Shown here one piece after another: positions 22,011 through 32,640 of a DNA stretch of 64,000 nt (positions within the stretch are counted from its first letter, which is position 1; each line of letters begins with the position of its first letter). The notes below the pieces were generated by a model. That model was given only the letters and a program-made list of their open reading frames with translations. It was not told the DNA's origin and made no database searches. The stretch is from the NCBI GenBank assembly GCA_047967505.1, contig CM106541.1; one strand, given 5' to 3'. Origin of the DNA: Dipteris shenzhenensis. Its lineage: Eukaryota > Polypodiophyta > Polypodiopsida > Gleicheniales. The position numbers and the translations under genes were made by a program.

Positions 22011-22043
22011 AGAAAGAAAGAAAGAAAGAAAGAAAGTTTATTA
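22011..22043 (-). repeat. (TTTC)n tail and AATAAA of LINE family D
   Basis: On the minus strand GACTTTAATAAAC is followed by (TTTC)n. This is the LINE D 3' end; a related end (CTAATAAATTCTACTTCTAC) is at about 32140-32165. Short tandem tails instead of poly(A) are typical of RTE-like LINEs. Confidence 0.7.
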
Positions 22044-22066
22044 AAGTCTTCGGAAGATTGATGGGT

Positions 22067-22717
22067 CTATGAGACTGTGAAAATCATGATACAACAATCT
22101 GTGGTTTCCACAAAGGAACAATAAACCCTCTGCTTTTGTGACCTCGCCTCCTCGATGATACATCTGAAGGTGAGGATGTGGTCCATGGTTCCATGATCAC
22201 GTCGGAATCCGGCCTGTCTTGCTGCTCTAAGTCCTCGACACTCTACAAGTCTGCTAACCTCGGAGTCAAGTACTGATGCATAAATCTTGGACATGAGATG
22301 CCCAATCATAATGGTCCTGTAGTTCTCCAGGCTCATGGGATCCCTTGCCTTGTGGATGGGTGAGATAGTGTTAATGGTCCAAGTGTGTGGAAATCCCAAA
22401 CAGACAGCTTCATTAAAAAGCTTTGCTAAGATCGGGGCTAGGAGGTTAATCCCATATGCAATGAACTCAGTGCATAGCCCCTCATGATCCTTCGCTCGGC
22501 CATTATGAAGTTTCATTACGGCATCCTTTACCCCTCCTCGAGTGAAGAGGGTGCAGGATATGGGACGAGGCATGTGTGAAAGGTTAGGGATTGGCTGATT
22601 TGGGATGTCATAAAGTGTGCGTGCATAATCAAACCAGATCTGAGTGTCAGTGAGTGGCAGAGGAGACCGTCCTTCTAGAAATCTCCGCCAGAAGTCCTTA
22701 GAGTTGTTACTAAACAA
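22067..22717 (-). pseudogene. LINE family D reverse transcriptase, N-terminal half
   Basis: The minus-strand frame of 216 codons reads FLEGRSPLPLTDTQ, then GFPHTWTINTISPIHKARDP (RT motif 1), NYRTIMIGHLMSKIYASVL and AARQAGFRRDHGTMDHIL (template-binding QxGFRxxxxTxDxI), then IIEEARSQKQRVYCSFVE. It breaks just where the first catalytic aspartate block should come and jumps to the 3' tail, so the palm with YxDD is deleted. Upstream on the same strand lies its endonuclease (23042-23996). Confidence 0.8.
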
Positions 22718-23041
22718 AATGTTCAGTAGCTCCTTCTCGTTTCGACGAACGAAGTCTAGTTTCTTCCTCCGTACTAGTCTACGGTATTCGCGTAGCGTAT
22801 TTGGTGCGCTCGAAAGACTGTTTTTGGTTTATAATTTGAGTTGACGGCGTAAAGCCTTACACTCATCATCGTACCAACTATTACAGGGTACGGTTCTAGG
22901 GGGTGGTGGGCGGGTGGAGCGGGTGGTGTGGGGGAAAGCGTGAATGGCAGCGTCGTGTAGTGAGTGGGTGACAAGGGCAGCACGATTCTCTAAAAGGGGT
23001 ATGAAGTCAATATAAGCGAGAAGTATGTACAGACGGCCATA

Positions 23042-24001
23042 TTAAGAAGGTGAGTGATTCCGATCAAAGCGTATATCGTGGTAGGTGGAGTAAGCATTGA
23101 GTGGGGTGGAAGGTGCTGTGTGAAGGGAGGTGGAGATGCTAAAGAAAAGGTATGTATGATCAACCCCTGGAGGGAGAGGTGCTACAGTGAAGTCAGTAAT
23201 GCGAGATGTGAAGATAGGGGATCCCATGATGTAATCAACAACACCGGAGCCCCCCTTATGTGAAAAGCATGTGAAACCACCTGAAGCGGGCCATCGGTTA
23301 AGACCATTATAGATAATGAGATCATGTATCTTTCCGAGGTCTAATAGGGCCTGCCCGTAAGATGAGAATGGACCTCGCCTGTCAGCTGAAACCCGTAGCA
23401 TACCTGTCTCCTCAAGGTCAATATTTGGCAATTGAGTGGATACATCTCTGAAGTCAAGAAGTGGTACGTGACAGGCCCTTGTCCTCGCGTTGAAGTCCCC
23501 CACTAGAAGGACTTCTCCACGGCTAGAGAAGTCAACAATGGATTGATAAAGGGCAGCAAATGGGGATGTCTCATCATCACCTTGGATATCTCTGGCAAAG
23601 TGGGAGGTCTCAGGGGTTAAGTAGCAAACTGTGACAAATAGATCCCGGCTGTCCATGTGTCGAATCCGGATCCAAAGAAATTTGGAATGTTTATCTCTCT
23701 GCTCTACTAAAATGGTCCCCCGAAGTGTGGATCAAAAAAGGACTGCAACTCCACCTGAACCTCGAACTCTTTCTGTACCCTGGTCTCATCTCTATAGGCA
23801 GACTCCCATGTATACCCATTGACTATTAGAAGAGGGCGCTCTGGACTCTGATGTGTCTCTCCATAAAAGACTATGTCGTGGCTTGTATAGGATTCCGAGA
23901 AGTTCCTTGGTTCTAACCATAAGGTACCATTACAGCTGCAAATGGTGCAGGACAGGGTCTCGGATATCTGAGTCTCAGAGACCCCCTATGTAGGGGAGGG
24001 G
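23042..24001 (-). pseudogene. LINE family D endonuclease domain
   Basis: From about 23730 the minus strand reads GGVAVLFDPHFGGTILVEQ, FLWIRIRHMDSRDLFVTVCY, then GEVLLVGDFNART (the endonuclease GDFN block), and GVVDYIMGSP and GVDHTYLF (the SDH-like end). This is the apurinic-type nuclease that nicks the target in LINE retrotransposition. The 5' part (to 24001) is interrupted by the gypsy LTR at 24002, and its first ~350 bp are present again at 29583-29932. A frameshift lies near 23780. Confidence 0.8.
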
Positions 24002-24517
24002 TGACACATCCCAGCACTCCTGAAACCTCTGATCTGCAAAACAAACACACACCTCGTGAGAATAGAGCAGGCTGCTCACCACCCAACCATGACATCTATG
24101 GGATGTGATCTCGAATCAGGAGATGTCCCCTCCGAGCCACGAGCTGAGCTACTGGCACGAACTCCCAATCAGATCCAAACCAGCCTGATGTCCCATACCA
24201 CCAGGTGGTGCTGTGAAGCCCTGGATCTGCCACTGGGTCTTGGGCTATGCTAAGATGCAGGCGCACGTCTGCGACTCAATCCAGGAACAGACCTGGCACC
24301 TGGGAACGAAACTTGCTCCCAACTGCACACTGAGAACTGAACCCCCTGGGCCCCTTTTATAGACTCGGGCCTCGAGCGCCAAAAATAGCGAAGACCTATA
24401 AATAGTTCGTACCCTTGCCACTCAACCCGAAGCCTGCCTAGCTCTAAGCCTCCCCAGGCTACCTGAGCTAGTCCTGTGTACCTAGTACACGTCAGATACC
24501 AATCCGTGCACATGACA
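24002..24517 (-). repeat. 3' LTR of minus-strand gypsy (516 bp)
   Basis: Minus-strand ends TGTCATGTGC ... GGATGTGTCA. Preceded by polypurine tract GAGGAGGGGGAGTA directly after the pol stop (24531). A TATA-like CTATAAAAGG lies at about 24354-24363. The flank AGGGG (23997-24001) matches AGGGG beyond the other LTR (30455-30459). Confidence 0.85.
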
Positions 24518-24530
24518 TACTCCCCCTCCT

Positions 24531-24830
24531 CTAAGAACTCACTCCTGAGTTTGCTAAAAAACCCGGAAATGTTCTCTGGAGGTTTTGTAATGTCTCCCAT
24601 TTTGCATCCTCCTCAACACGATCCTTCCACTTGATCTTGTATTCCGTGATAGATCGATTGCGAATTTGTTTGTTACGAAATTCAAGAATACACTCAGGTT
24701 CGTGTGGAATAAAAGTCAAATCTGTACCTTCTATTATCTCATGAGGAGAAACAAGTTGATCATCTGCACCCAAGACTTCTTTCAGTCTACTGACATGAAA
24801 GATTGGATGTACTTTAACATCAGGAGGCAA
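24531..24830 (-). pseudogene. Gypsy pol C-terminus with chromodomain-like module
   Basis: Reads [20 protein letters not shown], the conserved integrase C-terminal HPxFHVSxLK block. This is followed by [20 protein letters not shown] and [12 protein letters not shown], a chromodomain-like sequence that in chromoviruses directs integration to chromatin. The stop at 24531 lies 14 bp from the LTR. It is separated from the rest of integrase by stops between 24830 and 24920. Confidence 0.8.
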
Positions 24831-24919
24831 TTCTAGTCGATAGGCAACTGGTCCAATTCTTTTAATGACCTTGAACGGACCACAGTATCAAGGGGATAAT
24901 TTCGGAACCAAACCAGTAC

Positions 24920-26386
24920 TTAGGCTCTTGGATTCCTTAGGAATTCGCAAATATACCATCGTTCCTTCAGAGAATCTGTCCCGATCTTGGGCACTTCTAA
25001 TAGACTCCTTGTCAAATGCAACATTTCCTGCATGTCTAGTAAGAAGTTCTTAGCAGCATCATTGTGAATCCCTTTTAATCCAACCATAACTGGTGACTTA
25101 GGTTGAAACCCATACATAAGCATAAAAGGACTGTAACTAGTACTAGAATGCTTTGCACTGTTGTAAGCGAATTCTATCATGGGTAGATAATCTTCCCATG
25201 AAGAGTGTCTCTTAGATACATATGCCCGAAGCATGTCTTCAACCAACTGGTTGACCTTCTCTGTACTGCCATCGGATTGTGCATGATCCGAGGAACTCAT
25301 ACTTAGAGTAGTTTCTAACTTCTCAAAAACAAGTGTCCAAAAGTTACTTGTAAACTTTGAGTCCCTGTCACTAACTATGTCAGAGGGCAAACCATACAGC
25401 TTAAACAAGTGGTCCACAAACTCGTGAGCCAGCTGAACAGCTGAAATAGTTGTTCTAGTAGGTAAAAACCTAGCCATTTTTGTCAAGCGGTCGACTTTGA
25501 CCCAAATGGAGTCATGACCCTTGCGCGTTCGAGGCAAACCAGTAATAAAATCCATGGAAATACTTTCCCATTTATTACCTGGAATCTGTAATGGCTGTAA
25601 TAAGCCCGCGCTTCTAAGGCGTTCTGCCTTAGAAACCCGGCAACCTACTACATAGTTTTCAACAAATGCACGCATCTTAGGCCAATAAAAGGTATGCTTC
25701 ACAAGAGACAGAGTCCTATGTATACCCGGATGTCCAGCACTAGGAGCATCATGACACTCCCAGAGAATCTTGGATTTAAGGTCTAGAATATTAGGCACAC
25801 AAATCTTTTCATTGCGGAACAGCAAGCCGTTCCTAATCATCCACTGACCTCCCGCTGCCTGTACCGTAGGTGGCACAATCCCTGAGCCTTGGTCAACCAT
25901 GGAGCTCCCATCTTGGACTCTCTGCCAATAAGAAGTGAAATGACTATGAGTTGCGTATAGCCCTCTCAAGGATTGAAATAGGTCTGAGGATATTTCTGTA
26001 AATGACAAAACATTTACCAACTTAACTCGACTTAAGGCATTTGCCACACTATTCAACGAACCCTTACGATAACGTATTTCGAAATCAAAATCTTGCATTA
26101 ATTCTGCCCATCTAGCTTTCCTTCCCCTCAATTCGGATCCATCACACACATACTTCATTGATTGATGATCAGTCAATACAAGGAACTTTGAACCATACAA
26201 GTAGTGTCTCCAAACCTGAAGTGCATATACTACAGCATAAAGTTCCTTCTCGAGTGTGGGCCAACGATATTGAGTGTCGTCTAGCTTCTTACTCTCGAAA
26301 GCTACAGGTCTGCCCTCTTGGAATAGAGCTGTCCCAATCGCATAATCACTCGCATCGGCCTCTAAAACATAAGGCCGGGTATGCAA
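24920..26386 (-). pseudogene. Gypsy pol: RNase H and integrase
   Basis: A 488-codon open frame. RNase H: YVLEADASDYAIGTALFQEG and LEKELYAVVYALQVWRHYL, LTDHQSMKY. Integrase: zinc region with HPGIHRTL and a later C-x2-C site in which VVGCRVSKAE shows the second cysteine replaced by serine; core with SMDFITGLP, VSDRDSKFTS and QSDGSTEKVNQLVEDM, giving D, D and E. So the core is complete but the zinc site has a substitution. The frame ends by a shift before the chromodomain part. Confidence 0.85.
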
Positions 26387-26654
26387 GAACGGGTGCTTCC
26401 TTGATAGAAAGTTTCAAGGTTTCAAAAGCCTTGTTCATTGCATCATTCCAAGAGATTGGCTGAGTAGACCTGCGTCCACGATCTTTCTATATGTTTGTCA
26501 AGGGTGCCGTGATATGTGAATAATCACGCACAGACTTCCGTAGAAATACCGTAAATCCTAGGAAAGAATGAAGTTGTTTCACAGTCTGAGGGATAGGCTA
26601 TTCTAAAACCTTCTGGATACGATCCAGATCAATGCTAATACCTTCAGAAGAAAT

Positions 26655-27500
26655 CTAGTGTCCTAAGTAAATGATCTCCTTCATAAAGAAGTCACATTTA
26701 CTCATCTTGGCATAAAGCTTATGCTGTCTTAGAATATCTAAGACAATCCGGAGGTGTCCTATGTGATCCTCAAGCGTTCGACTATATACCAAGATGTCAT
26801 CTAAGAACACTACAACAAATTTGCCCAGAAAATCCCCGAACAAATCGTTCATCATCTGCTGAAAAGTAGCAGGAGCATTGGTCACACCAAAAGGTAATAC
26901 GAGGAACTCGTAATGACCATACCTAGTTCGGAATGCGGTCCTATCTATGTGTTTAGCATAGATACGGATTTGGTGATAACCCGTACGCAAATCAATCTTA
27001 GTGAAATACTTCGCTCCGGCCAAATGGTCTATCAAATCATCGGACCAAGGTAGAGGGTATCTATTCTTAATTGTCACTTTATTTAATCGTTTATAATCTA
27101 TACACATTCTCCATGAAGAATCTTTCTTCTTTCTTAGGAGGACAGGTGCATCCCAAGGTGATTTACTTGGGCGAATATAACCCATATTCAGGTAATCCTG
27201 TAGCTGGGTAGCTAACTCATCCTCCTCTACCTGGCTCATCCTATAAGGTGGGACACTGATAGGTTGAGCCCCTGGGACTAAGTCTATGCGATGATCTACT
27301 ACCCGTTCTAGAGGTAAACCTTCCGGCAGTTGAGCAGGGAATACATCCTTAAAACTATCTAGCAACATTCTCAATTCACGGTGTTCAAACGCACTTAATT
27401 TATTCTTGTTAATTACAGAGTCAACAAATGAAGAAAGCGGAATCAAAACACACTGATAGACATCATAATGAGAAGTGTTTAATATATTCCGAAGCTGCAT
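26655..27500 (-). pseudogene. Gypsy pol: reverse transcriptase
   Basis: A 281-codon frame covers [73 protein letters not shown] and the catalytic [13 protein letters not shown] stop at 26655 follows IIYLGH, and the RT connection continues in other frames to the RNase H part. The catalytic core is intact but cut off from its neighbours. Confidence 0.85.
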
Positions 27501-27623
27501 CGCAGATACAATAGGCCCCTGAGAAGAGGGAATTTTATCACACTCAATACAAAATTGGTTGTTCTTATCTACAAAAGAAAGTGTATGCTCTGTCCATCCA
27601 ATCTAAATATTGTGGGTTTTAAA

Positions 27624-28307
27624 CTACTCTATTCCGATCAACAAGTCTACATGCTCCAGATGCATAACATAACATGTAAGAGCCCCTGTGTAGGCTTGAA
27701 TTCGGATAGGAAGCGCTTCAACCTTGCGATCCCAAAACTGCTTCCCAGTTGGAAGCTGCACCTCATAGGTGTGGTCGCTAGGTACTGTGGACAGCCCCAT
27801 CTTCTGCACAAATTTGTAATTAACAAAATTGGAAGTAATTGACCAGGGAGAAGCGAGAACCAAGCCAAGAGAAGGCCAGAGGCAGAAATAGCAGGGTACA
27901 GGCGCCTGGAGTTTCGGTCCAAGCACCAACTTTTGGTTCTTGCGCTTTGGACACTCATTCTTGGTGTGGCCCCGCTCCTCGCAATAGAAGCAACGTCCTT
28001 CTTTCTTGAGCCTCAAGGTACGAAGGAAACGGGCTTTACCATTATTTGCTTGAGTCAAGTTTTTCTTGGAGGCGTTGTCCGTAGACTTCGTCTCCCCAGT
28101 GCCAGTAGTAGGCTGAAAGAACTTGCGTTTGTTCTTTCCACTCGTGTCGGAAACTGTAGTTGCTTTAGCACCGGCCATGGTATCATCATAAATGCGTGCA
28201 TAATTCATGGCCTCCTGCAATGTTGTGCATTTGTTGTTCTTTATCTGCAACTTGTATGAATCTGGCAAACCATCCACGAAGAAACCTAACAAGGTCACTG
28301 GATCCAT
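27624..28307 (-). pseudogene. Gypsy gag C-terminus, zinc knuckle and protease region
   Basis: Reads LLGFFVDGLPDSYKLQIKNN and LQEAMNYARIYDD (gag core end), then CFYCEERGHTKNEC, an intact CCHC knuckle. Protease follows: SNFVNYKFVQKMG and DRKVEALPIRI, but the catalytic Asp-Ser-Gly expected before SNF reads Trp-Ser-Ile. So the protease is inactive as sequenced. Confidence 0.8.
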
Positions 28308-28475
28308 CTTAGTGGCCCTGGTTTGCAGATCTCGAAATCTTTGAAGATAAACTTCAAGGACAAGTTTAACTTTGACATATCGAGGGCTTTATGCTTGCCA
28401 GCGATATCATAATCATCCTCCTTCTTCAGGAACTCCTTCCTGAAGACCCCTTCAAAATCTGTCCATGTATCGGGC

Positions 28476-28769
28476 TTAGGCTGGAGTTATATTCGGGCCT
28501 AGAACTGAAGCCATGGCATCCACATGCGTGAGTGCCTGCACAGTGCTAGCCAGAAGAGTGAGAGTCGCCTGAATCCCTTGGAGTTGCTGTGTCAACCCCG
28601 TTTGATTTGCATTAACCTGCTCGAATTTTCCATCCAGTGCAGTGGTAAATTCACTGAAGGCCTTTTTCGTAATCAGGTCATCATAAAGACCCTGATCCTC
28701 CTCTCCCATAGGAGTGTAATCCAAATCCTGCTCTCCCATGGTGAACTCGGGATTTGCAGAATCAGACAT
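28476..28769 (-). pseudogene. Gypsy gag N-terminus
   Basis: ATG at 28769-28767; 97 codons read MSDSANPEFTMGEQDLD, a coil region FEQVNANQTGLTQQLQGIQ, and a stop at 28476. The next piece of gag (TWTDFEGVFRKEFLKKEDDY) continues in another frame to about 28310. Upstream lies an 800-bp leader full of GTACGG motifs. Confidence 0.7.
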
Positions 28770-29582
28770 AACTGAAATCTGATTTGAATATAGACTGAGA
28801 GAAATAACTGACTGAATCAAAGCGAAAAGGAGAATGGAGCAGAGGAAAACTGTCCCAAGAGATGCTGACGGAAGAAGATGCTGGAAACTGGCGAACCGGA
28901 AGCACACGAATCCCGGAATCTGGCTGAACCCGCTGCCGGATGCAGCGTATGGAATTCTGCAGCGTACGGATTGCTGACATGGCTGTACGGTCTGCTGACG
29001 TGGCTGTACGGCTGCTGACGCAGTCCGTACGGTGGCTGACGTAAGCTGTACGGCTGCTGATGCAGGCTGTACAGTAGCTGACGGAGGCCGTACAGCAGCT
29101 GACATGGCTGTACGGCGACTGGCGCAGGCGCTGTACGGATGGCTGGCGACGCAGGTACGGCTGGCTGACGCAGGGCTGGCGCAGGTGTACGGATGTACGG
29201 ATAGCTAGCGCAGGCACTGTACGGATGGCTGGCGCAGGGCTGGCACACAACACGATGGCGCAGCTAGGCGGTTTGCAAGGCTATGGCTGGGCTGGTACCC
29301 TGCCCATCTATATAGGGAGCAGGGCAGCCTGATTAGGAAGCTGTGCTTCCAAAATAGGCCAACCCTCCCAGCTTTGGAGGGGGTGCTTTTTTCGAAAAAA
29401 GCAACCCTCATCGCAGGCTGGCCGCACCCTGTTCCTGTACATCTCGCCTCTCCCTGCCCTGGCCGAATTTCCGTACACTTGGCGTCCCAAACTCCGCCTC
29501 CCCCGCAGCCCTTGTCAGGTCTTTCGCCTCTCTTTCCTTCTTCTCTGCTCTCACTCCTGCTTCCTACAGCCTTCTCTCTCAG
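28770..29582 (-). promoter_or_regulatory. Gypsy leader with GTACGG array
   Basis: Between about 28970 and 29230 the motif (T/C)GTACGG or its relatives occurs more than a dozen times, interleaved with GCTGACG/GCTGGCGCAGG. A TATATAG lies near 29318 and a hairpin GCTTTTTTCGAAAAAAGC at about 29387-29404. No primer site was found before gag, because the left boundary is a rearrangement junction at 29582/29583. Confidence 0.55.
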
Positions 29583-29932
29583 CCATGTGTCGAATCCGGA
29601 TCCAAAGAAATTTGGAATGTTTATCTCTCTGCTCTACTAAAATGGTCCCCCGAAGTGTGGATCAAAAAAGTACTGCAACTCCACCTGAACCTCGAACTCT
29701 TTCTGTACCCCTGGTCTCATCTCTATAGGCAGACTCCCATGTATACCCATTGACTATTAGAAGAGGGCGCTCTGGACTCTGATGTGTCTCTCCATAAAAG
29801 ACTATGTCGTGGCTTGTATAGGATTCCGAGAAGTTCCTTGGTTCTGACCATAAGGTACCATTACAGCTGCAAATGGTGCAGGACAGGGTCTCGGATATCT
29901 GAGTCTCAGAGACCCCCTATGTAGGGGAGGGG
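29583..29932 (-). repeat. Second copy of LINE D endonuclease 5' segment
   Basis: Matches 23653-24001 with only a few substitutions and one inserted C, and includes the AGGGG target site (29928-29932). It ends abruptly at 29583, where the gypsy leader starts. Confidence 0.9.
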
Positions 29933-30454
29933 TGACACATCCCAGCACTCCTGAAACCTCTGATCTGCAAAACAAACACACACCTCGTGAGAATAGAGCA
30001 GGCTGCTCACCACCCAACCATGACATCTATGGGATGTGATCTCGAATCAGGAGATGTCCCCTCCGAGCCACGAGCTGAGCTACTGGCACGAACTCCCAAT
30101 CAGATCCAAACCAGCCTGATGTCCCATACCACCAGGTGGCGCTGTGAAGCCCTGGATCTGCCACTGGGCCTTGGGCTACGCTAAGATGCAGGCGCGTGTC
30201 TGCGACTCAATTCAGGAACAGACCTGGCACCTGGGAACGAAACTTGCTCCCAACTGCACACTGAGAACTGAACCCCCTGGGCCCCTTTTATAGACTCGTG
30301 CCCCGAGCGCCAAAAATAGTGAAGACCTATAAATAGTTCGTACCCTTGCCACTCAACCCGAGAATCAAGCCTGCCTAGCTCTAAGCCTCCCCAGGCTACT
30401 TGAGCTAGTCCTGTGTACCTAGTACACGTCAGATACCAATCCGTGCACATGACA
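29933..30454 (-). repeat. Solo-like gypsy LTR (522 bp)
   Basis: Same LTR as 24002-24517 with about 2% divergence and a 6-bp insertion. AGGGG flanks both sides (29928-29932 and 30455-30459), with LINE ORF1 on the right and LINE endonuclease on the left, exactly as a solo LTR in the LINE would look. TATA at about 30285-30293 (complement). Confidence 0.85.
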
Positions 30455-30459
30455 AGGGG

Positions 30460-31245
30460 GTAGGTGCCCTACGGGGGCCTGTAAGAAGTCGTCCCTCTCG
30501 TACCACTGTCCACTTCCCCTCCTTCCAAGCCTGATCCCGTTGCTGCAGCAAAGAGCGCCTCTCCTCAACCTGTAGAGGTGTGAGGTCCTTATCCATAGAG
30601 ATCGTTGGCTGATCTCGAAGGACTGACCTGCATCCTAGATCTGAAAGTCGTGCTTGAGTGTCATGGAACCGTATGATTAGGGGTTGCTCTCAGTTGGGAT
30701 CTCTCCCCACCCGCCATGCCCTCTCTATCCTGTGCTCAGCCACACCCAGGGTAGCGGCCACGAACGCAGTCGCATCTACCATCGGTGTAGCCTCAGTGCG
30801 TGAGATCCCGCGTACTGTGATGTTGAGAGCCTTATTGGCTCTCTGCTGCTACTCCATGAGGATAGCCGAAATGGTTACCCTTGCGGGTTCTCGTTTTGCC
30901 ACGTCAACCCATCTGGAAGTCTCCTCAATAGTAGATTGCATGCTCGCAATCTGTGCCTCGACCACCGGGGTACTCCCTGGGACAGTGTGTGGCTGTGACC
31001 TCCTGTCGGAGCTGCATGATATCTTGTCTGAGTCCCTAAATAAGACCCGCTTGCTCCTGAATGGCCCTAGCCTGCTTATGTATGATGCGGCTCTGCTCCT
31101 GGTTGAAGCGGACCTGCTCCTGTGCGAAGCGAGTCAGCTCCATCTCACGCTCACAGAAACTATGTATCTCCATGAGCAAGGTCTCACGGGCCTCTAGTGT
31201 ATCAGCCCACCCATGTCCATGCTGAAACTGTGGTGACTGTGGCAT
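30460..31245 (-). pseudogene. LINE family D ORF1: coiled coil and RNA-binding domain
   Basis: Minus-strand order: MPQSPQFQHGHG, then a Gln/Glu-rich coil (AQEQVRFNQEQSRI), then after a frameshift KALNITVRGISR and FVAATLGVAEHRIERAWRVG, QPLIIRFHDTQARLSDL and SMDKDLTPLQVEERRSLLQQ. This is the architecture of L1-type ORF1p (coiled coil, RRM, C-terminal domain), an RNA chaperone. One in-frame stop lies before QPLI. ORF1 ends where the gypsy LTR is inserted; ORF2 resumes at 24001. Confidence 0.75.
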
Positions 31246-31249
31246 GAAA

Positions 31250-31927
31250 GTGTGGGACTAAGTTCAAAAATTGAGGGCAGCCAGTGCTTCCGCTCTCGGT
31301 CGGACACTAAGACCTACACCCACACCAAAAAAAAAGAAAAAGGATCCAAGAGAAATGGGGGACAAAGCCAAGAAAGACGACGACAACAACAACAAAAAGA
31401 AGCAAACAACACAACTGAAATTGGAGGATGTGAACACACGTTACAACCGAAGTGGACTCGGGGTAGACAGCAAGGCAAAGGCAGGACCCGCCTCATCTTC
31501 TTCATCCCCTATCACAACCTCAACCTCAACTCCCACTACAGTTTCAGTTTCGGTTTCAACTCCAGCCTTAGCTCCCTCTATCTCCATCTCTACTTCGACT
31601 TCAGCCCCCGCTTCAGGCTCATCTCTAGTTCCAGTGTCAGCTCCCTCTACATCTACGATCAGTGACATACTCATGCCCGTGGCGCCGGTTGTCGTTCCCT
31701 CTTCCTCCTCTCCTGTTACAGCTCTCACACAGCTTATGACCCCCACCTCGGAGGTGTCATACACTGTTCCGCAGTATGCTTCACTCTCCCCTCTCCCTCT
31801 CAGTCAACCCACGCTCCCACACCCCGTTGGGACTGCCTCATCCATTCCACTGTCATCTCCGTTCCTCACTCAGTCAATAGGAGGCACGTCCAGTGCGAGG
31901 TGGTGGAGAGGCGGGGTGGAGGTCTGA
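31250..31927 (+). pseudogene. LINE ORF1-like N-terminus in opposite orientation
   Basis: A 191-codon frame begins at ATG 31355 (context AAGAGAAATGGGG) with MGDKAKKDDDNNNKKK and continues as a Ser/Thr/Pro-rich chain to a stop at 31925-31927. It directly abuts the minus-strand ORF1 at about 31246-31255 and runs the other way. I interpret it as the inverted 5' part of LINE D, but no homologous domain proves this. Alternatively it is an unrelated low-complexity frame. Confidence 0.4.
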
Positions 31928-31985
31928 GGTGGAGAGGCAACCAGGAGGTGGAGAAGAAGAGGCTAAGATGGCGAGGACCATCTTT

Positions 31986-32016
31986 TTTTTTTTTGGAAGT
32001 AAAAAAAAAAAAAGAG
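31986..32016. repeat. Poly-T / poly-A inverted pair
   Basis: A run of about 13 T, eight bases, and about 13 A could fold as a hairpin. Adjacent purine-rich GAGAGG repeats continue to 32140. Confidence 0.8.
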
Positions 32017-32129
32017 CGTGAGGGAGAGAGGCGGGGGAAGGGAGGTGGAAAGGCTGAGCTAGTGAGGGGGAGGCTAGCGAGAGAGCGGGCTAGCGGAGAG
32101 GCTGAGCGGGCTAGTGGAGAGGTTGAGTG

Positions 32130-32640
32130 TGAGAGAGAGAGAAGTAGAAGTAGAATTTATTAGCGTCTTGGGGGGGCCAAAAAATGATCCATGGGACCTG
32201 TCTCGATACAATGTAAAAAGAGTCTCCTCAAGGAGAGGGGTCAGGAGTCTATGAGTTCCTGACGACAGGTAAAAAGACGAGTGACAAAAGATCCGAATGT
32301 TGCCGGAGAGGCAGTGAAGAGAACTGATGTCAATTGAGCGGAGTCCCCCAGTATCTGCTGGTAGTCCTCCCTGATATGTGCATATCGGGGGCACTGTAGA
32401 GCTACATGTGCCTCCATCTCAACTGTCTGCATGTCACAAAGGGTACAGACTCTAGCATGTCTGTGCTGGTGTATCCAAGCTCCCTACTCAATGGCAAATG
32501 TATGAGATCTGGTACGGAACCTGTCGATGTTTCTGCGATATAGAAGGGGGATAGGTGTGCTAATATAAGACTGAGTATGAGTCTCTATGGACATGTATGT
32601 AGACCAACATGTGGGATTTATGTTGTCTTGGTATTATTCG
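32130..32640 (-). pseudogene. LINE family D ORF2 C-terminus with zinc motif and 3' tail
   Basis: Minus strand: LLYRRNIDRFRTRSHTFAIE, a stop, then RVCTLCDMQTVEMEAHVALQ and CPRYAHIREDYQQIL, ending at a stop at 32241. The pattern RF-R-x-SH-x-x-x-IE followed by C-x2-C ... E-x-H-x3-x-CP-x-Y-x-x-IR is a LINE C-terminal module best known to me from animal elements. The 3' end reads CTAATAAATTCTACTTCTAC, like the LINE D tail at 22011-22043. Confidence 0.65.

Larger units (their letters stand above)
24002..29582 (-). mobile_element. Ty3/gypsy chromovirus-type element, rearranged, inserted in LINE D
   Basis: Contains leader, gag, protease, RT, RNase H, integrase, chromodomain, polypurine tract and 3' LTR in the right minus-strand order. 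Its own 5' LTR is not attached. Instead the leader abuts a copy of LINE endonuclease DNA (29583-29932) and beyond it an LTR (29933-30454) with target duplications on both sides. Multiple stops and frameshifts make it non-autonomous. Confidence 0.8.

Noticed and set aside
23656-24517. An 862-bp LTR for the minus-strand gypsy ending at 23656
   Set aside because: The part 23656-24001 reads continuously into the LINE endonuclease, and the AGGGG target site marks the true LTR edge at 24002.
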